A stretch of DNA of 26,264 bases, taken from IMG/VR virus record IMGVR_UViG_3300033151_000180, positions 1-26,264 of that record. One strand, given 5' to 3'. Made by a program: the position numbers and the translations under genes. A model generated the notes under the pieces. The model did not search any database. It was not told the origin of the DNA and was given only the letters and a program-made list of their open reading frames with translations. Positions 15,112 through 23,094 of the stretch are shown here, piece after piece (the first letter of the stretch is position 1; every line of letters begins with the position of its first letter). The stretch is from a virus.

Positions 15112-17570
15112 CCTACTGAGTCAAAACCCATTGACATATTCTGGGCCTTGAGCTGTTCACGGTACTTGTCGATCTGCAGTTTAGCAGCGTCGAAGTAGTC
15201 ACGGCTACGGCGAGTCTGCTCATCCATCTGTAGTGTGGCCATAAGGTTTTCGCGCTCCGAGCTGATACTGGCGTTGAGTTTTTCGTACTCAAGGCCTTCC
15301 TTGCTGGCGATTTCTATCAGCTTGGTCTCACGCCTGATCAGTTCCTTCTGCATGTCGTGCTCACGGTCACGCTCTTTGTCCTGAAGCTCAGCATACTTCA
15401 ACTCCAGCTTCATGATCTCGGCATGGTCAATAACCTCCATGTCGCGAGAGCCTGATTCCGCAGCACGTGTCTGTTCGGACTGTGCCTTCGCGTTGTTAAG
15501 GTTCGTCTCAGACTCCAGCTTGGCAATCTCTGCCTGCTGAACAGGGTCAGGCTGAACATTGGCGGCATCAGCCTTCTTCTGCTCGGGCGATTTTACCAAC
15601 GTGTCGATAGGGATTTCAAGGAAGCTGAGGTAAATCCTGTACAGCTCCTCCATGTCCAACCCGGCTTTAAGCTCAGGGTCTCCGAGAGCCATCTGCAGCA
15701 GCATCTGTACATGCTGGGCTTGGGTATCTTTGACTAGAAGGTGGCTCGCGCCCCGGACTTCAACTTGGAAGTCGCCCTTAATATCCTCCTCGTCGCTCTC
15801 CATGAACCATTGGTACAGGCCTGTTATCAACCCGTTGGTAATGTTGTCGTCCCAAGCATGGGCAGACTGTCGCTGCACGATGTTGGTCTGGTTCATGATG
15901 GTTATCTGGGCAGCGCCTGACAGCCCTTGCTGCTGGCTGCTGGCCTGCCCGTCGCCAAGCATGAGCGGGAGATTCGTGTTGGTGTCAGCGTTCTGCAATG
16001 CCTGCTGATAAACCGGCATCGTGGTGTTCACGGTGGACGGAATGGTAATGGAGTCAATGGCCTGCTTCATCGGCACGTCAACGTCGTTCTTGTACCAAAG
16101 TTTCGGCCCGTTGATGTGGTACGACTTGTCAGCGGGGATTAGAACACCCTTCTCGATGGCGATCTGTGGCCCAGCACTCACGCTCACGTTGTGGAGTATG
16201 CTGCTCCACACCATGTCGATAACGTACTGATCATCACGCATAACGAACGGAACGCCGAAGCCGAAAATACTGGTCTCGTCTTCCTCGTAGTTCCACACCC
16301 GGTACGGGAGTGTCGAGGTGGCTTCGAGTGGGGCCATGTCAACCCGGAGAACAAGGTTGTCGGCGAACCACACAGCACCGTAGTAGCTGGTCAGCTCATC
16401 ATCTTCTTCAATGGGAAACCCCATCTGGCGCAGGACTTCTGCGTCGATAACACCCTCGTACTCCCACACGGCATAGGTATTCTCATACCTCGACATGTTG
16501 TGATTAGTGATAGCTGCCCGCTTCGAGAGGATGCCTTCGACTTGGCCCAACGAGGGGCGGGTCTTGAGCAGTTTGGAGGTCTGGTCAGGGTAAAACCCGT
16601 GGCTTTCCACCATCTGCTGCAGTTGGGTTCGCGAGAGCAAGTGAAGCTCGAAGGCATGCTCGGCTTCTTCAATGCACCGGGCGCGTTGTGGGAAAAACAT
16701 CCACGGTGAGACTCGGGCCACACCGGGAACCTTGACCTTCTCAACCTTGAGTACAGCAATCTCACCTTCATCGTCACGCTGATTGTCGTAGGAACGCTTG
16801 ATCTGGTACCGGACATACGGGCCTTTTATGATCCCTGTGCCGAGCTTGCACCCATCCATGATCACACTGCGTCCCATCTTCGGGTACCTGTTCTCTGACA
16901 ACACGTCGCGAATACGCTGCTGCATCTTGCGGCACCGGCGATGAGATACTTTCTGTGCCAGCTCGTCGTAATTTGGTTCTTCCATTGGGGGTGGGGGTGG
17001 AGCCTGCTGGCCCTGCGGCATACCGGGAGCCATTGGCCCGCCTTGCTCGCCCATGCCCATCTGGTCGGGAGGCATGGCTCCCATTAACGCCTGCTCGGGA
17101 GGGGGAGGGGCACCGCCCGCCTGTTCTGGTGGGGCGTTTGCGGCTTGCTCCTTCTTGTATTCTTCCATGATCAAATTCATGGGAACATCAGGATAGGGTG
17201 AGGGGTAGATTGCCCAGTTGGGCATGTTGGTTGGGAACAGCATGTCGCCGATTCTTGCCGACGCGATGCGAGTCTTGCTTCTGGTTTTGTTATCGACTGC
17301 GCTGCCTCTGGAGTTACTTCGAGATGTACGGTCGTAGCCTGCTGTAATGTCTTCCTTGTCCCAGCCGCCTTCAGGCAAGCCCCAATACTGGGCTTCGTCA
17401 GCCAGCATCCTATTCTCTACTGAGGTCTTGTCGGAAATGGCCTTGCCAAGCTCCGTGGTTAATTCCCGCGTCAACCCGCTGAACATTTCGTCGCGGCGTT
17501 CAACCGAGCGCAACTTCTTTTCCTGTTCCTCTACGGAGATTTCTTCGACTGTTTCGGCCTGATCTTTCAC
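15108..17570 (-). CDS. Portal protein, 820 residues
   Basis: Ring at the head vertex through which DNA enters and leaves. The N-terminal half carries 'RIASARIGDMLFPTNMPNW', matching the 'R....L.D.LFP.....W' region of large podovirus portals. 'YVIDMVWSSILHNVSVSAGP' and 'ISGAAQ'-type helices follow in the stem and wing area (about 448-560). Residues 143-197 are a low-complexity insert of Pro, Gly, Met and Gln ('GAPPPPEQALMGAMPPDQ'), likely a disordered loop. Residues 675-808 are strongly charged and helical, as expected of a C-terminal barrel or coiled coil. The size is at the upper end for portals but normal for the large podovirus type. The GTG start overlaps the terL stop, and the stop overlaps the next ATG (ATGA). 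Confidence 0.93.
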   Translation of the reverse strand: MKDQAETVEEISVEEQEKKLRSVERRDEMFSGLTRELTTELGKAISDKTSVENRMLADEAQYWGLPEGGWDKEDITAGYDRTSRSNSRGSAVDNKTRSKTRIASARIGDMLFPTNMPNWAIYPSPYPDVPMNLIMEEYKKEQAANAPPEQAGGAPPPPEQALMGAMPPDQMGMGEQGGPMAPGMPQGQQAPPPPPMEEPNYDELAQKVSHRRCRKMQQRIRDVLSENRYPKMGRSVIMDGCKLGTGIIKGPYVRYQIKRSYDNQRDDEGEIAVLKVEKVKVPGVARVSPWMFFPQRARCIEEAEHAFELHLLSRTQLQQMVESHGFYPDQTSKLLKTRPSLGQVEGILSKRAAITNHNMSRYENTYAVWEYEGVIDAEVLRQMGFPIEEDDELTSYYGAVWFADNLVLRVDMAPLEATSTLPYRVWNYEEDETSIFGFGVPFVMRDDQYVIDMVWSSILHNVSVSAGPQIAIEKGVLIPADKSYHINGPKLWYKNDVDVPMKQAIDSITIPSTVNTTMPVYQQALQNADTNTNLPLMLGDGQASSQQQGLSGAAQITIMNQTNIVQRQSAHAWDDNITNGLITGLYQWFMESDEEDIKGDFQVEVRGASHLLVKDTQAQHVQMLLQMALGDPELKAGLDMEELYRIYLSFLEIPIDTLVKSPEQKKADAANVQPDPVQQAEIAKLESETNLNNAKAQSEQTRAAESGSRDMEVIDHAEIMKLELKYAELQDKERDREHDMQKELIRRETKLIEIASKEGLEYEKLNASISSERENLMATLQMDEQTRRSRDYFDAAKLQIDKYREQLKAQNMSMGFDSVG

Positions 17571-19066
17571 ACTGCTCTCCGGTTTCCGTAGAAGTTAACT
17601 TCTCTTATATTATCATCACTTGAGGAACCACGTGCTTCGGTCTCAGTTTTAGCGTACTTCAACCCTGTCAACGCGTAGCGAAGGGAGTCAATCAGATCGT
17701 CGAACCTGTCTACAACCTTGCCGTTTTTATCGCGGTGGTAACGCCTGAGTTCTTCAAGCAGCCGGGGGCAGGTCTCAAGGATTTTCAGCCTGCCCTCGGT
17801 CATGCGTTCCTGAATCAACATGATTCCAGACTCAATGCTGCCCGGGCCTTTTATGGCTCGCTTGAGCTTGAGTCCATGCTTCTTGTAAATCTTGATCATC
17901 TTGTCGCCGTCGGCCTGATTGGTGCCTGCGGTTTCTGAGATTCCGATTATCCATTTCCCTCGGGCGTTGATGGCTCCAACATGCACGGCGGGTGAGGCCT
18001 TGGCCTCCCGGTGCTCCGAGTAAACATAGATGGTGTCCGTCTCACGATCATGGGCCAGCCACAACGCAGCAGTTGGATGCACCCAGCCAAAATCCAGCCC
18101 ATATATTCTGGGCCAGTACTTCGGAATTTCCGTGGCCCGAATGGTGTAGCTGTCCGGGTCGGTGATAAACACCGCGCCCGTTCCCAACTGGGGTTCCCCG
18201 AAGCGCCTCGCTCGCAACTCGTGGGGCTTGTACCGGCGCTTCATATCGTCGATCATTTCTTTCGTGATATGGGCTACATCATCCCACCAGATATTGATGG
18301 TGAACACGGTGCCATCTTTGGCCCGAGCCATTAAATCCTGAACCAACGGGGTCTCGCCCTTCAGCGGGGTGAACGTGTTGAACACGATTCCGCCCGTGGT
18401 CATGGTACGCATCAGGTTCTCCGAATGTATATCCTCTGGAGCTTCCTCATCTTCCCAAATAACGTCGCGTTCCACGCCTTCAAATGCAGTACGGCCTTGG
18501 TCGTAGGAGCGTAGTCGAAGCATCGACCACCCGCCTGATTTGTGCTTGACAGGAACCCCATCAAATAATCCTGACGCGGCCCTACTGGCAGAACATTTAT
18601 CTTGCTCAAGATTTTCCCCGGGTATTAAGCCTGTGCCAAACTCACCCTGCTTTCCAAGAAGAACCTGCTGAACGGTATCTCTCGTGATCTTGGCTTCCTT
18701 ACCGCAGGCGAGGGCTTGGACAGGCCGAGCGAATCTTTTGCCTGACCACCAATGGGGATACTCGCCCGTAAGGTGGAGAGTGATTTCATATCCTCCAGCA
18801 ACTGATTTTCCCGAGCGGTTGCCGCCAAAGACAGCTCGTTCTCGGTAGTCTCTTCCGGCGTTGAAAAACTGAACATGCTTTCTGTATCCATCACGGCCTG
18901 TAACTCCATCATCTGTGAAATATTGGTCAATCTGGCGCTTCTCAATCCGCTCGCCTCTCTCTTCCAACAGGGCGAGAAGTTCACGCCTCGCTTCCTCCAT
19001 GTCGGACGGGAGGGTGGACTCAGTAGCCTCGAAGGGAATTTCTCTTGGTGGTAGAACCTGCGTCAC
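17567..19066 (-). CDS. terL: Terminase large subunit (packaging ATPase and nuclease), 499 residues
   Basis: Motor that pumps DNA into the procapsid and cuts the concatemer. Walker A is 'GGNRSGKS' at residues 81-88. Walker B with the catalytic Glu is 'DVIWEDEEAP' at 201-210, followed by the coupling motif region 'GGIVFNTFTPL'. The RNase H-like nuclease domain starts at 'IYGLDFGWVHPTAALW' (Asp325) and ends with 'DRFDDLIDSLRYAL' (453-466), the typical C-terminal acidic motif of this family. Length is normal. The start is a GTG overlapping the small-subunit stop (GTGA), and the stop overlaps the portal GTG in the same manner. All catalytic motifs are present, so the protein should be active. Confidence 0.97.
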   Translation of the reverse strand: MTQVLPPREIPFEATESTLPSDMEEARRELLALLEERGERIEKRQIDQYFTDDGVTGRDGYRKHVQFFNAGRDYRERAVFGGNRSGKSVAGGYEITLHLTGEYPHWWSGKRFARPVQALACGKEAKITRDTVQQVLLGKQGEFGTGLIPGENLEQDKCSASRAASGLFDGVPVKHKSGGWSMLRLRSYDQGRTAFEGVERDVIWEDEEAPEDIHSENLMRTMTTGGIVFNTFTPLKGETPLVQDLMARAKDGTVFTINIWWDDVAHITKEMIDDMKRRYKPHELRARRFGEPQLGTGAVFITDPDSYTIRATEIPKYWPRIYGLDFGWVHPTAALWLAHDRETDTIYVYSEHREAKASPAVHVGAINARGKWIIGISETAGTNQADGDKMIKIYKKHGLKLKRAIKGPGSIESGIMLIQERMTEGRLKILETCPRLLEELRRYHRDKNGKVVDRFDDLIDSLRYALTGLKYAKTETEARGSSSDDNIREVNFYGNRRAV

Positions 19067-19878
19067 TTGGCACCAACTTTTACTTTCTCTGGTGTAACGT
19101 CAATCACGTTGGCCAGCGACGGGTGTTTTTCAAGCAGTGCTTGTATCCGAGAATCCAGCTCTGTCGTCTTGAACCCCGACAGGTCGCCAGTGATCTCGAT
19201 CTTCTTGGTGAACATGCCGAGCATCTTTGCCACGGAATCCAGCGCCTTGGACGCGGCTGCGTAGTTGCAGGTGAACTGGCCAATCGGTCGGCCCTTCTTG
19301 TCGTAGACAGGTTCAATCTGCATGGCCCGCTCTGCCAGTGTGACCTGCCTCTCCATCACCCACTCAGGGCCAAAGCTGGAGGCTTGCGGGAGTCTGACTT
19401 TCGGAAGCTGCATGATTCCGTTTGATGAACCCGTCTGGTTCATAACATTCTCTAGCAACTCGGTGTCAGAGAGCTGCTGCAGATTACCCATGGGCTGGTT
19501 CTGCTTCCCGATCTGCGCTTCACGTTCTTTCACGGCGGCTTCTGAGACCCCAAAATCGTCGGCCTCAAACATCGGGGTATTTCTCAGGCGCTCTACAATC
19601 TCAGCACTGGTCTTCCTGCCGAGCTGCTGCTCCCTACGGGCTGTCAGGATGTTGATGCACGCGGCCACTTTCGGCAGGTGCACCAGTAAATTTGGGTTCT
19701 GTTCTTTGGGTAGGTTTACCCGCTCCGCCGCTTTCTTCGGGGAGCCACACAGCACGAACGCACGGGCGAAGTCGTACTGAATATCCGTCAGGTTCGACAG
19801 GTTGGTGATCAAGGTGTTCGCATCATTTCCGACGGTGTCCTTTAACCACTCGTCGACAGGGTCTCTAAACGATTTCAT
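19063..19878 (-). CDS. terS: Terminase small subunit, 271 residues
   Basis: Recognises phage DNA and loads it on the large terminase. The region around residues 31-57 ('LTDIQYDFARAFVLCGSPKKAAERV') reads as a helix-turn-helix of the type found in small terminases, with the 'A..F...G....AA' pattern of the Terminase_2-like families. After it comes a helical middle and a C-terminal tail ('KIEITGDLSGF') like that of other small terminases that end in an 'EITG' stretch. The length is somewhat above the usual 150-200 residues. It begins one base inside the lipoprotein stop (TGATG) and its own stop overlaps the GTG of the large subunit (GTGA), so the two are made from one message. The identity rests on the helix-turn-helix, the tail and the position directly before terL. 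Confidence 0.85.
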   Translation of the reverse strand: MKSFRDPVDEWLKDTVGNDANTLITNLSNLTDIQYDFARAFVLCGSPKKAAERVNLPKEQNPNLLVHLPKVAACINILTARREQQLGRKTSAEIVERLRNTPMFEADDFGVSEAAVKEREAQIGKQNQPMGNLQQLSDTELLENVMNQTGSSNGIMQLPKVRLPQASSFGPEWVMERQVTLAERAMQIEPVYDKKGRPIGQFTCNYAAASKALDSVAKMLGMFTKKIEITGDLSGFKTTELDSRIQALLEKHPSLANVIDVTPEKVKVGAK

Positions 19879-20078
19879 CAGTCAATCTCAGTCTTCACTT
19901 CAACAGAGCAGTTTGGGTCGATGTTCCACGTCTTCATGATCTCATCAGCCTGTGCGCCGGAGAACCCCTTCACCGTAACAATGCAGCCGTCAACGATCAT
20001 GATCTCACCGCCAGTCTGTTTGCTGGCAAAACACCCAGATAGAAACACAGCCATGAGCAGGGGAGTTATTCTGCTCAT
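19878..20078 (-). CDS. Small phage lipoprotein, 66 residues
   Basis: The N-terminus 'MSRITPLLMAVFLSGC' is a short lipoprotein signal peptide: a basic residue, a hydrophobic core and a perfect lipobox L-S-G-C. The mature part is about 51 residues, starts Cys-Phe (no Asp at +2, so outer-membrane sorting is expected in a Gram-negative host) and has two further cysteines ('VDGCIVTV', 'DPNCSVEV') that could form a disulfide. The predicted layout is strand-helix-strand. I chose the ATG at 20078 because it gives the classic signal peptide and has AGGGG eight bases upstream. A GTG at 20111 overlapping the preceding stop (GTGA) would add 11 residues and could also be used. It lacks the Pro-rich body of Rz1 spanins. 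Its place between fibre genes and terminase fits a superinfection-exclusion or lysis lipoprotein, neither proven. Confidence 0.8.
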   Translation of the reverse strand: MSRITPLLMAVFLSGCFASKQTGGEIMIVDGCIVTVKGFSGAQADEIMKTWNIDPNCSVEVKTEID

Positions 20079-20086
20079 GACTGCTA

Positions 20087-20091
20087 CCCCT
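20087..20091 (-). promoter_or_regulatory. Ribosome binding site for the lipoprotein
   Basis: AGGGG on the minus strand, eight bases before the ATG at 20078. It supports the internal start that gives a normal lipoprotein signal peptide rather than the GTG at 20111. Confidence 0.55.
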
Positions 20092-20107
20092 ATATCCGGT
20101 GTGTTGG

Positions 20108-20599
20108 TCACCGGAGCATCATTTCCAGATTGAGTGTCATGGGGAGACTGTTTTTTTGTTGAATATTAAAATAAACGACAGTCTGCTCACCCGCAGGGAA
20201 TGTGTAGTCAACAGCCGCACCAGCACCAAGGTCTTCAATGGAATCAAAAGCACCATCCGTAGACATGTTGGGTTTCTTCGACAGGGTGGCACGGTAAGGT
20301 GCAGTGCCTGTAGCGCGTTGGCTGACAACGAACAGCGCGGGCTTGCTAAGCTTCGGAATGATAATGCCCACCGACAGGATCGATGTCGGCACTTTGAAGT
20401 CGGCAGTGCCATTGCTGAGATAGTTGCTCGGCGGAAGCTCCTTGCCGAACAGGTCAGTACAACTCTTGTACGTCACGGTATTGGGTACTTCCGGTGGCTT
20501 CGGTACGGGATTGTATGTTGCGCCCAGATCACCACCATCGCCTGACTGCTGTGCTGCAATCGAGTCAAGTTGTTCTTGTGTAAGTGTAATCGAAACCAT
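20108..20599 (-). CDS. Virion-associated protein of unknown function, 163 residues
   Basis: I do not recognise a family. The N-terminus 'MVSITLTQEQLDSIAAQQ' is a short strand and helix, followed by a Gly/Pro linker and then a beta-rich domain with strands such as 'TSILSVGIIIPKL' and 'KPALFVVSQRATG'. There is no signal peptide or membrane segment. A strong AGGAG sits eight bases before the ATG, 12 bases after the fibre stop, so it is co-expressed with the fibres. Its stop TGA overlaps a GTG (GTGA) that can start the lipoprotein gene. The beta-rich make-up and position suggest a decoration protein, a fibre tip or a fibre-associated protein; that is inference only. Confidence 0.7.
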   Translation of the reverse strand: MVSITLTQEQLDSIAAQQSGDGGDLGATYNPVPKPPEVPNTVTYKSCTDLFGKELPPSNYLSNGTADFKVPTSILSVGIIIPKLSKPALFVVSQRATGTAPYRATLSKKPNMSTDGAFDSIEDLGAGAAVDYTFPAGEQTVVYFNIQQKNSLPMTLNLEMMLR

Positions 20600-20610
20600 T
20601 TTTACTTCTC

Positions 20611-22191
20611 CTATGTTTTGTAACTAAAGTTAATGCTCATGTAGCCATTCGATTCCAGATTGCTTCCCTGCAGTGGTGCTTCCGCCGTGTCTTCGCTCAG
20701 CTTAACAAGCTGGACACTTGTTGCGCCACTCTCCATGCGTCCGCTAACGTAGCGTGCGGCTGTTGGGCTGCTGCCCAGCTTAACCTCTTTGCCGGGTACT
20801 GCGAAACCTGTCGCGTTTGCGCACGCTGTTGGGAACCCTCCGACGGACAGCGCACCAGCCGATCCACCTGTGCTCCACGTGACCCGACCCGAGCAGATGG
20901 CCATGCCCTCAACGTACGCAACGTGGATAGTACCACCGACCCCACTTGCGCCGGTAAGCGTTGGTGTGAAACTTGTCGCGGAGGAAGGTGCTGGCTCGCC
21001 TTGATAACCCTGCGGGCCTTGTGAGCCATCGTCACCCGTCTGTCCGGGTGCGCCTTGGAACCCGGGCGAACCCTGAGCACCTGTGTTGCCGATAGAACCT
21101 CTATCCCCTTGCGCACCTTCGGCACCTTGAGCACCTGTACCGCCCGTGTTGCCTGTTAAACCTTGCGCACCTTGCGCACCATCCGCGCCGTCGTTGCCCG
21201 CGTTGCCTTTCAGGCCCTGTGCGCCCTGCGGGCCATCAGAACCCTGCGCCCCTGCCAACCCGCCGTCACCCTGCGGGCCTGCAACCGTTGAATCTGCACC
21301 AGTTAGGCCTTGGGCACCATCGGCCCCTTGGGCACCATCAGCCCCTTGCGGGCCTAGGATTGGGCCGATGTTAACCCACGCTGACGTACCGTCGAACACG
21401 ACAATATCGCCAACCGTACCGGGGCCATAAGGACTCGGTGGGGCAAGTGGGTCTGTGTCTGTCAAAGCCCACGCTTCGTTCTGTACAGGCGACGGCAGCA
21501 GGGCAATGTTCGCCCACGTGTCGATGCCTTTGAATATTACGGACTGCGCTGGGTCGCCCTGCGGGCCAACATCTCCCTGTGGGCCGGGGACGTTGGATAC
21601 GCCTGCGCTCCCTTGAACGCCCTCGTCACCTTGGAAACCTTGGAAACCCTGCGGGCCTTGTGGGCCTTCCGGGCCTTGGATCGGGCCGATATTCTCCCAC
21701 TCAATACCTGTCCATACCACCGCGTCGCCAACCTTTGCTGGTCGCAAGGGGCCAATGTCCGGGTCGTCAATCGGTGGGGCGTTGGGGTCTGCGTCAACCA
21801 GTACCCACAAGTCGTTAAGGATCATGCTGGTTAGCAACGCGATGTAAGCCCACGTGGCTGTACCCTTGAAAGCGAAGCCATAGCCCCGGTCGCCTTGCGG
21901 GCCTTGCGGGCCTTCCAGCACTTCAAGCTGGCCAACATTAACCCACTCTGTACCGTTCCATACTACCCAATCGCCCGGTACGGCTGGGCCAATCGAACTA
22001 TCTGGTGCGCCTGCCACCGGCTCGATAAGTTCCCACGCGTCCCCTATGCCGGGAGCCGGGACAAGCGCAATGTTGTCCCACGAGTCGTGGCCTTGGGGGA
22101 TGAAGCTGATCGACGGCTCGCCTTGAAACCCCTGTGGGCCTTGCGTACCGGGGACTCCGTTGAAATTCAGGTAACTTGAAAGTAACGTCAT
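20611..22191 (-). CDS. Modular collagen-like tail fibre protein, 526 residues
   Basis: Residues 1-26 open with a short Gly-X-Y segment. Three related globular modules follow at about residues 27-92, 104-173 and 216-282. Each runs through a 'F-K/I-G...TWANIALL' strand, a 'W.L.D' strand, a Pro-rich turn and a 'GD.VVW.GT.WVNIGP' strand, and each is separated from the next by GPQG segments. Residues 280-400 are a long collagen-like block. Residues 401-526 form a separate C-terminal domain beginning 'SFTPTLTGASGVGGTIHV' that is probably the tip. The gene follows its neighbour by nine bases with an AGGAAA ribosome site. Module order and similarity to the other fibre gene suggest both are built from the same interchangeable parts. 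Fibre identity is well supported; the receptor is unknown. Confidence 0.87.
   Translation of the reverse strand: MTLLSSYLNFNGVPGTQGPQGFQGEPSISFIPQGHDSWDNIALVPAPGIGDAWELIEPVAGAPDSSIGPAVPGDWVVWNGTEWVNVGQLEVLEGPQGPQGDRGYGFAFKGTATWAYIALLTSMILNDLWVLVDADPNAPPIDDPDIGPLRPAKVGDAVVWTGIEWENIGPIQGPEGPQGPQGFQGFQGDEGVQGSAGVSNVPGPQGDVGPQGDPAQSVIFKGIDTWANIALLPSPVQNEAWALTDTDPLAPPSPYGPGTVGDIVVFDGTSAWVNIGPILGPQGADGAQGADGAQGLTGADSTVAGPQGDGGLAGAQGSDGPQGAQGLKGNAGNDGADGAQGAQGLTGNTGGTGAQGAEGAQGDRGSIGNTGAQGSPGFQGAPGQTGDDGSQGPQGYQGEPAPSSATSFTPTLTGASGVGGTIHVAYVEGMAICSGRVTWSTGGSAGALSVGGFPTACANATGFAVPGKEVKLGSSPTAARYVSGRMESGATSVQLVKLSEDTAEAPLQGSNLESNGYMSINFSYKT
20992..21354 (-). repeat. Collagen-like repeat block of the modular fibre
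   Basis: Encodes residues 280-400 of the 526-residue fibre, rich in GAQG, GPQG and GADG triplets, and joins the three globular modules to the C-terminal domain. Confidence 0.85.
21349..22113 (-). repeat. Three related globular fibre modules
   Basis: Modules at 21916-22113, 21673-21882 and 21349-21546 each encode about 66-70 residues that align over 'TWANIALL', 'W.L.D', a Pro-rich turn and 'GD.VVW.GT.WVNIGP', separated by short Gly-X-Y stretches. They have diverged enough to be old duplications. Confidence 0.8.
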
Positions 22192-22200
22192 GTCGTTTTC

Positions 22201-23094
22201 CTATGAGAAGGCGAGGCTTAGCAAGAACGCGTTAAGCGTGTCTGGGGAGCCTGAAATACTCGCCTCCGCTGTGAAGGGTATGGCTGCGCTGGAGCCTACA
22301 GGAACCCCACGATACATGTGGGCATACTGAGCCTCCGTAGCAGGGGCGCTCCATGCAACCGCGTTGTATTCATTAGGGTCTACGCTAAGTATGGGGAACC
22401 CTGCAGTGGAATCCGAGACGTTACCTACCCAGAAAGTAACCAGTGTGTACGCCCCTTGTACCTCGTTGCCGGGTAATGTGAGGGAACCGCCCGTCTGGTT
22501 ATTCACTTCACCTTGGTAGAAATCAATTCCGTTGTCATAAGTTTGCCCCGGCCCAACTGTGACCGTGAACACTTGGGTCAGCATAGATAGCCCAGTCTGT
22601 GGCTCGGCACCGTAGTCGGCTGGAGCGATTACAACATCGCAAGTCTCCCCGGTAGGTACGTGGAATACTTGGACATACGCTGTGCTATACGGGCCTGACC
22701 CGCCCGGAGCTACTTTGGTATCGAAGGAAGGAGCGACTCCATTTACCGTGTTGAAAAAATCGTCGGGTGTGCCAGAAGATGGAGCAATAGCCTGCGCTTG
22801 TATGACCAAGATAACGAACCTATCCGCGTGGGCTACACCGATAGGTACCCCGTTCATAGGTACGGAACCTGTTGGTGGTACGGGGTTGGATAGGAGACTC
22901 TGCCTGAACTGAACCATGGACTCTGCTTCAAGTGAGACCCATTGTGTACCGTCCCAGATAGACTTCTTGAGACCTGCCTCACCACCCGTCACATTCACAA
23001 ACCCACCAGCGTCCGCGACATGTTGAGGCCAGATGTTCTCGCCCGCGTGCATCGAGTCGAACGAACTGCCGTTGAACATGTGCGCCTTGGGCAT
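22201..23094 (-). CDS. Fibre-associated protein, possibly the distal part of the preceding fibre
   Basis: A 297-residue protein with no collagen repeat. A TTG at 23112 would give a longer form, but the ATG at 23094 shares its A with the stop of the upstream fibre (TAATG), typical of translational coupling, so I start it there. The N-terminus '[15 protein letters not shown]' and 'IWDGTQWVSL' near residue 45 belong to the short beta-motif family that recurs in phage fibre modules ('GDIWID...WDGTQWV'). The rest is Gly, Thr and Val rich and looks like a beta-structured receptor-contact or decoration domain, but I recognise no specific family. It lies between two collagen-like fibre genes, so a role in the fibre or in host contact is likely. 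It may once have been, or may still be, one protein with the upstream gene. Confidence 0.75.
   Translation of the reverse strand: MPKAHMFNGSSFDSMHAGENIWPQHVADAGGFVNVTGGEAGLKKSIWDGTQWVSLEAESMVQFRQSLLSNPVPPTGSVPMNGVPIGVAHADRFVILVIQAQAIAPSSGTPDDFFNTVNGVAPSFDTKVAPGGSGPYSTAYVQVFHVPTGETCDVVIAPADYGAEPQTGLSMLTQVFTVTVGPGQTYDNGIDFYQGEVNNQTGGSLTLPGNEVQGAYTLVTFWVGNVSDSTAGFPILSVDPNEYNAVAWSAPATEAQYAHMYRGVPVGSSAAIPFTAEASISGSPDTLNAFLLSLAFS

Noticed and set aside
19878-20078. Rz1-type outer-membrane spanin
   Set aside because: The mature part is not Pro-rich and no overlapping inner-membrane partner gene is present.
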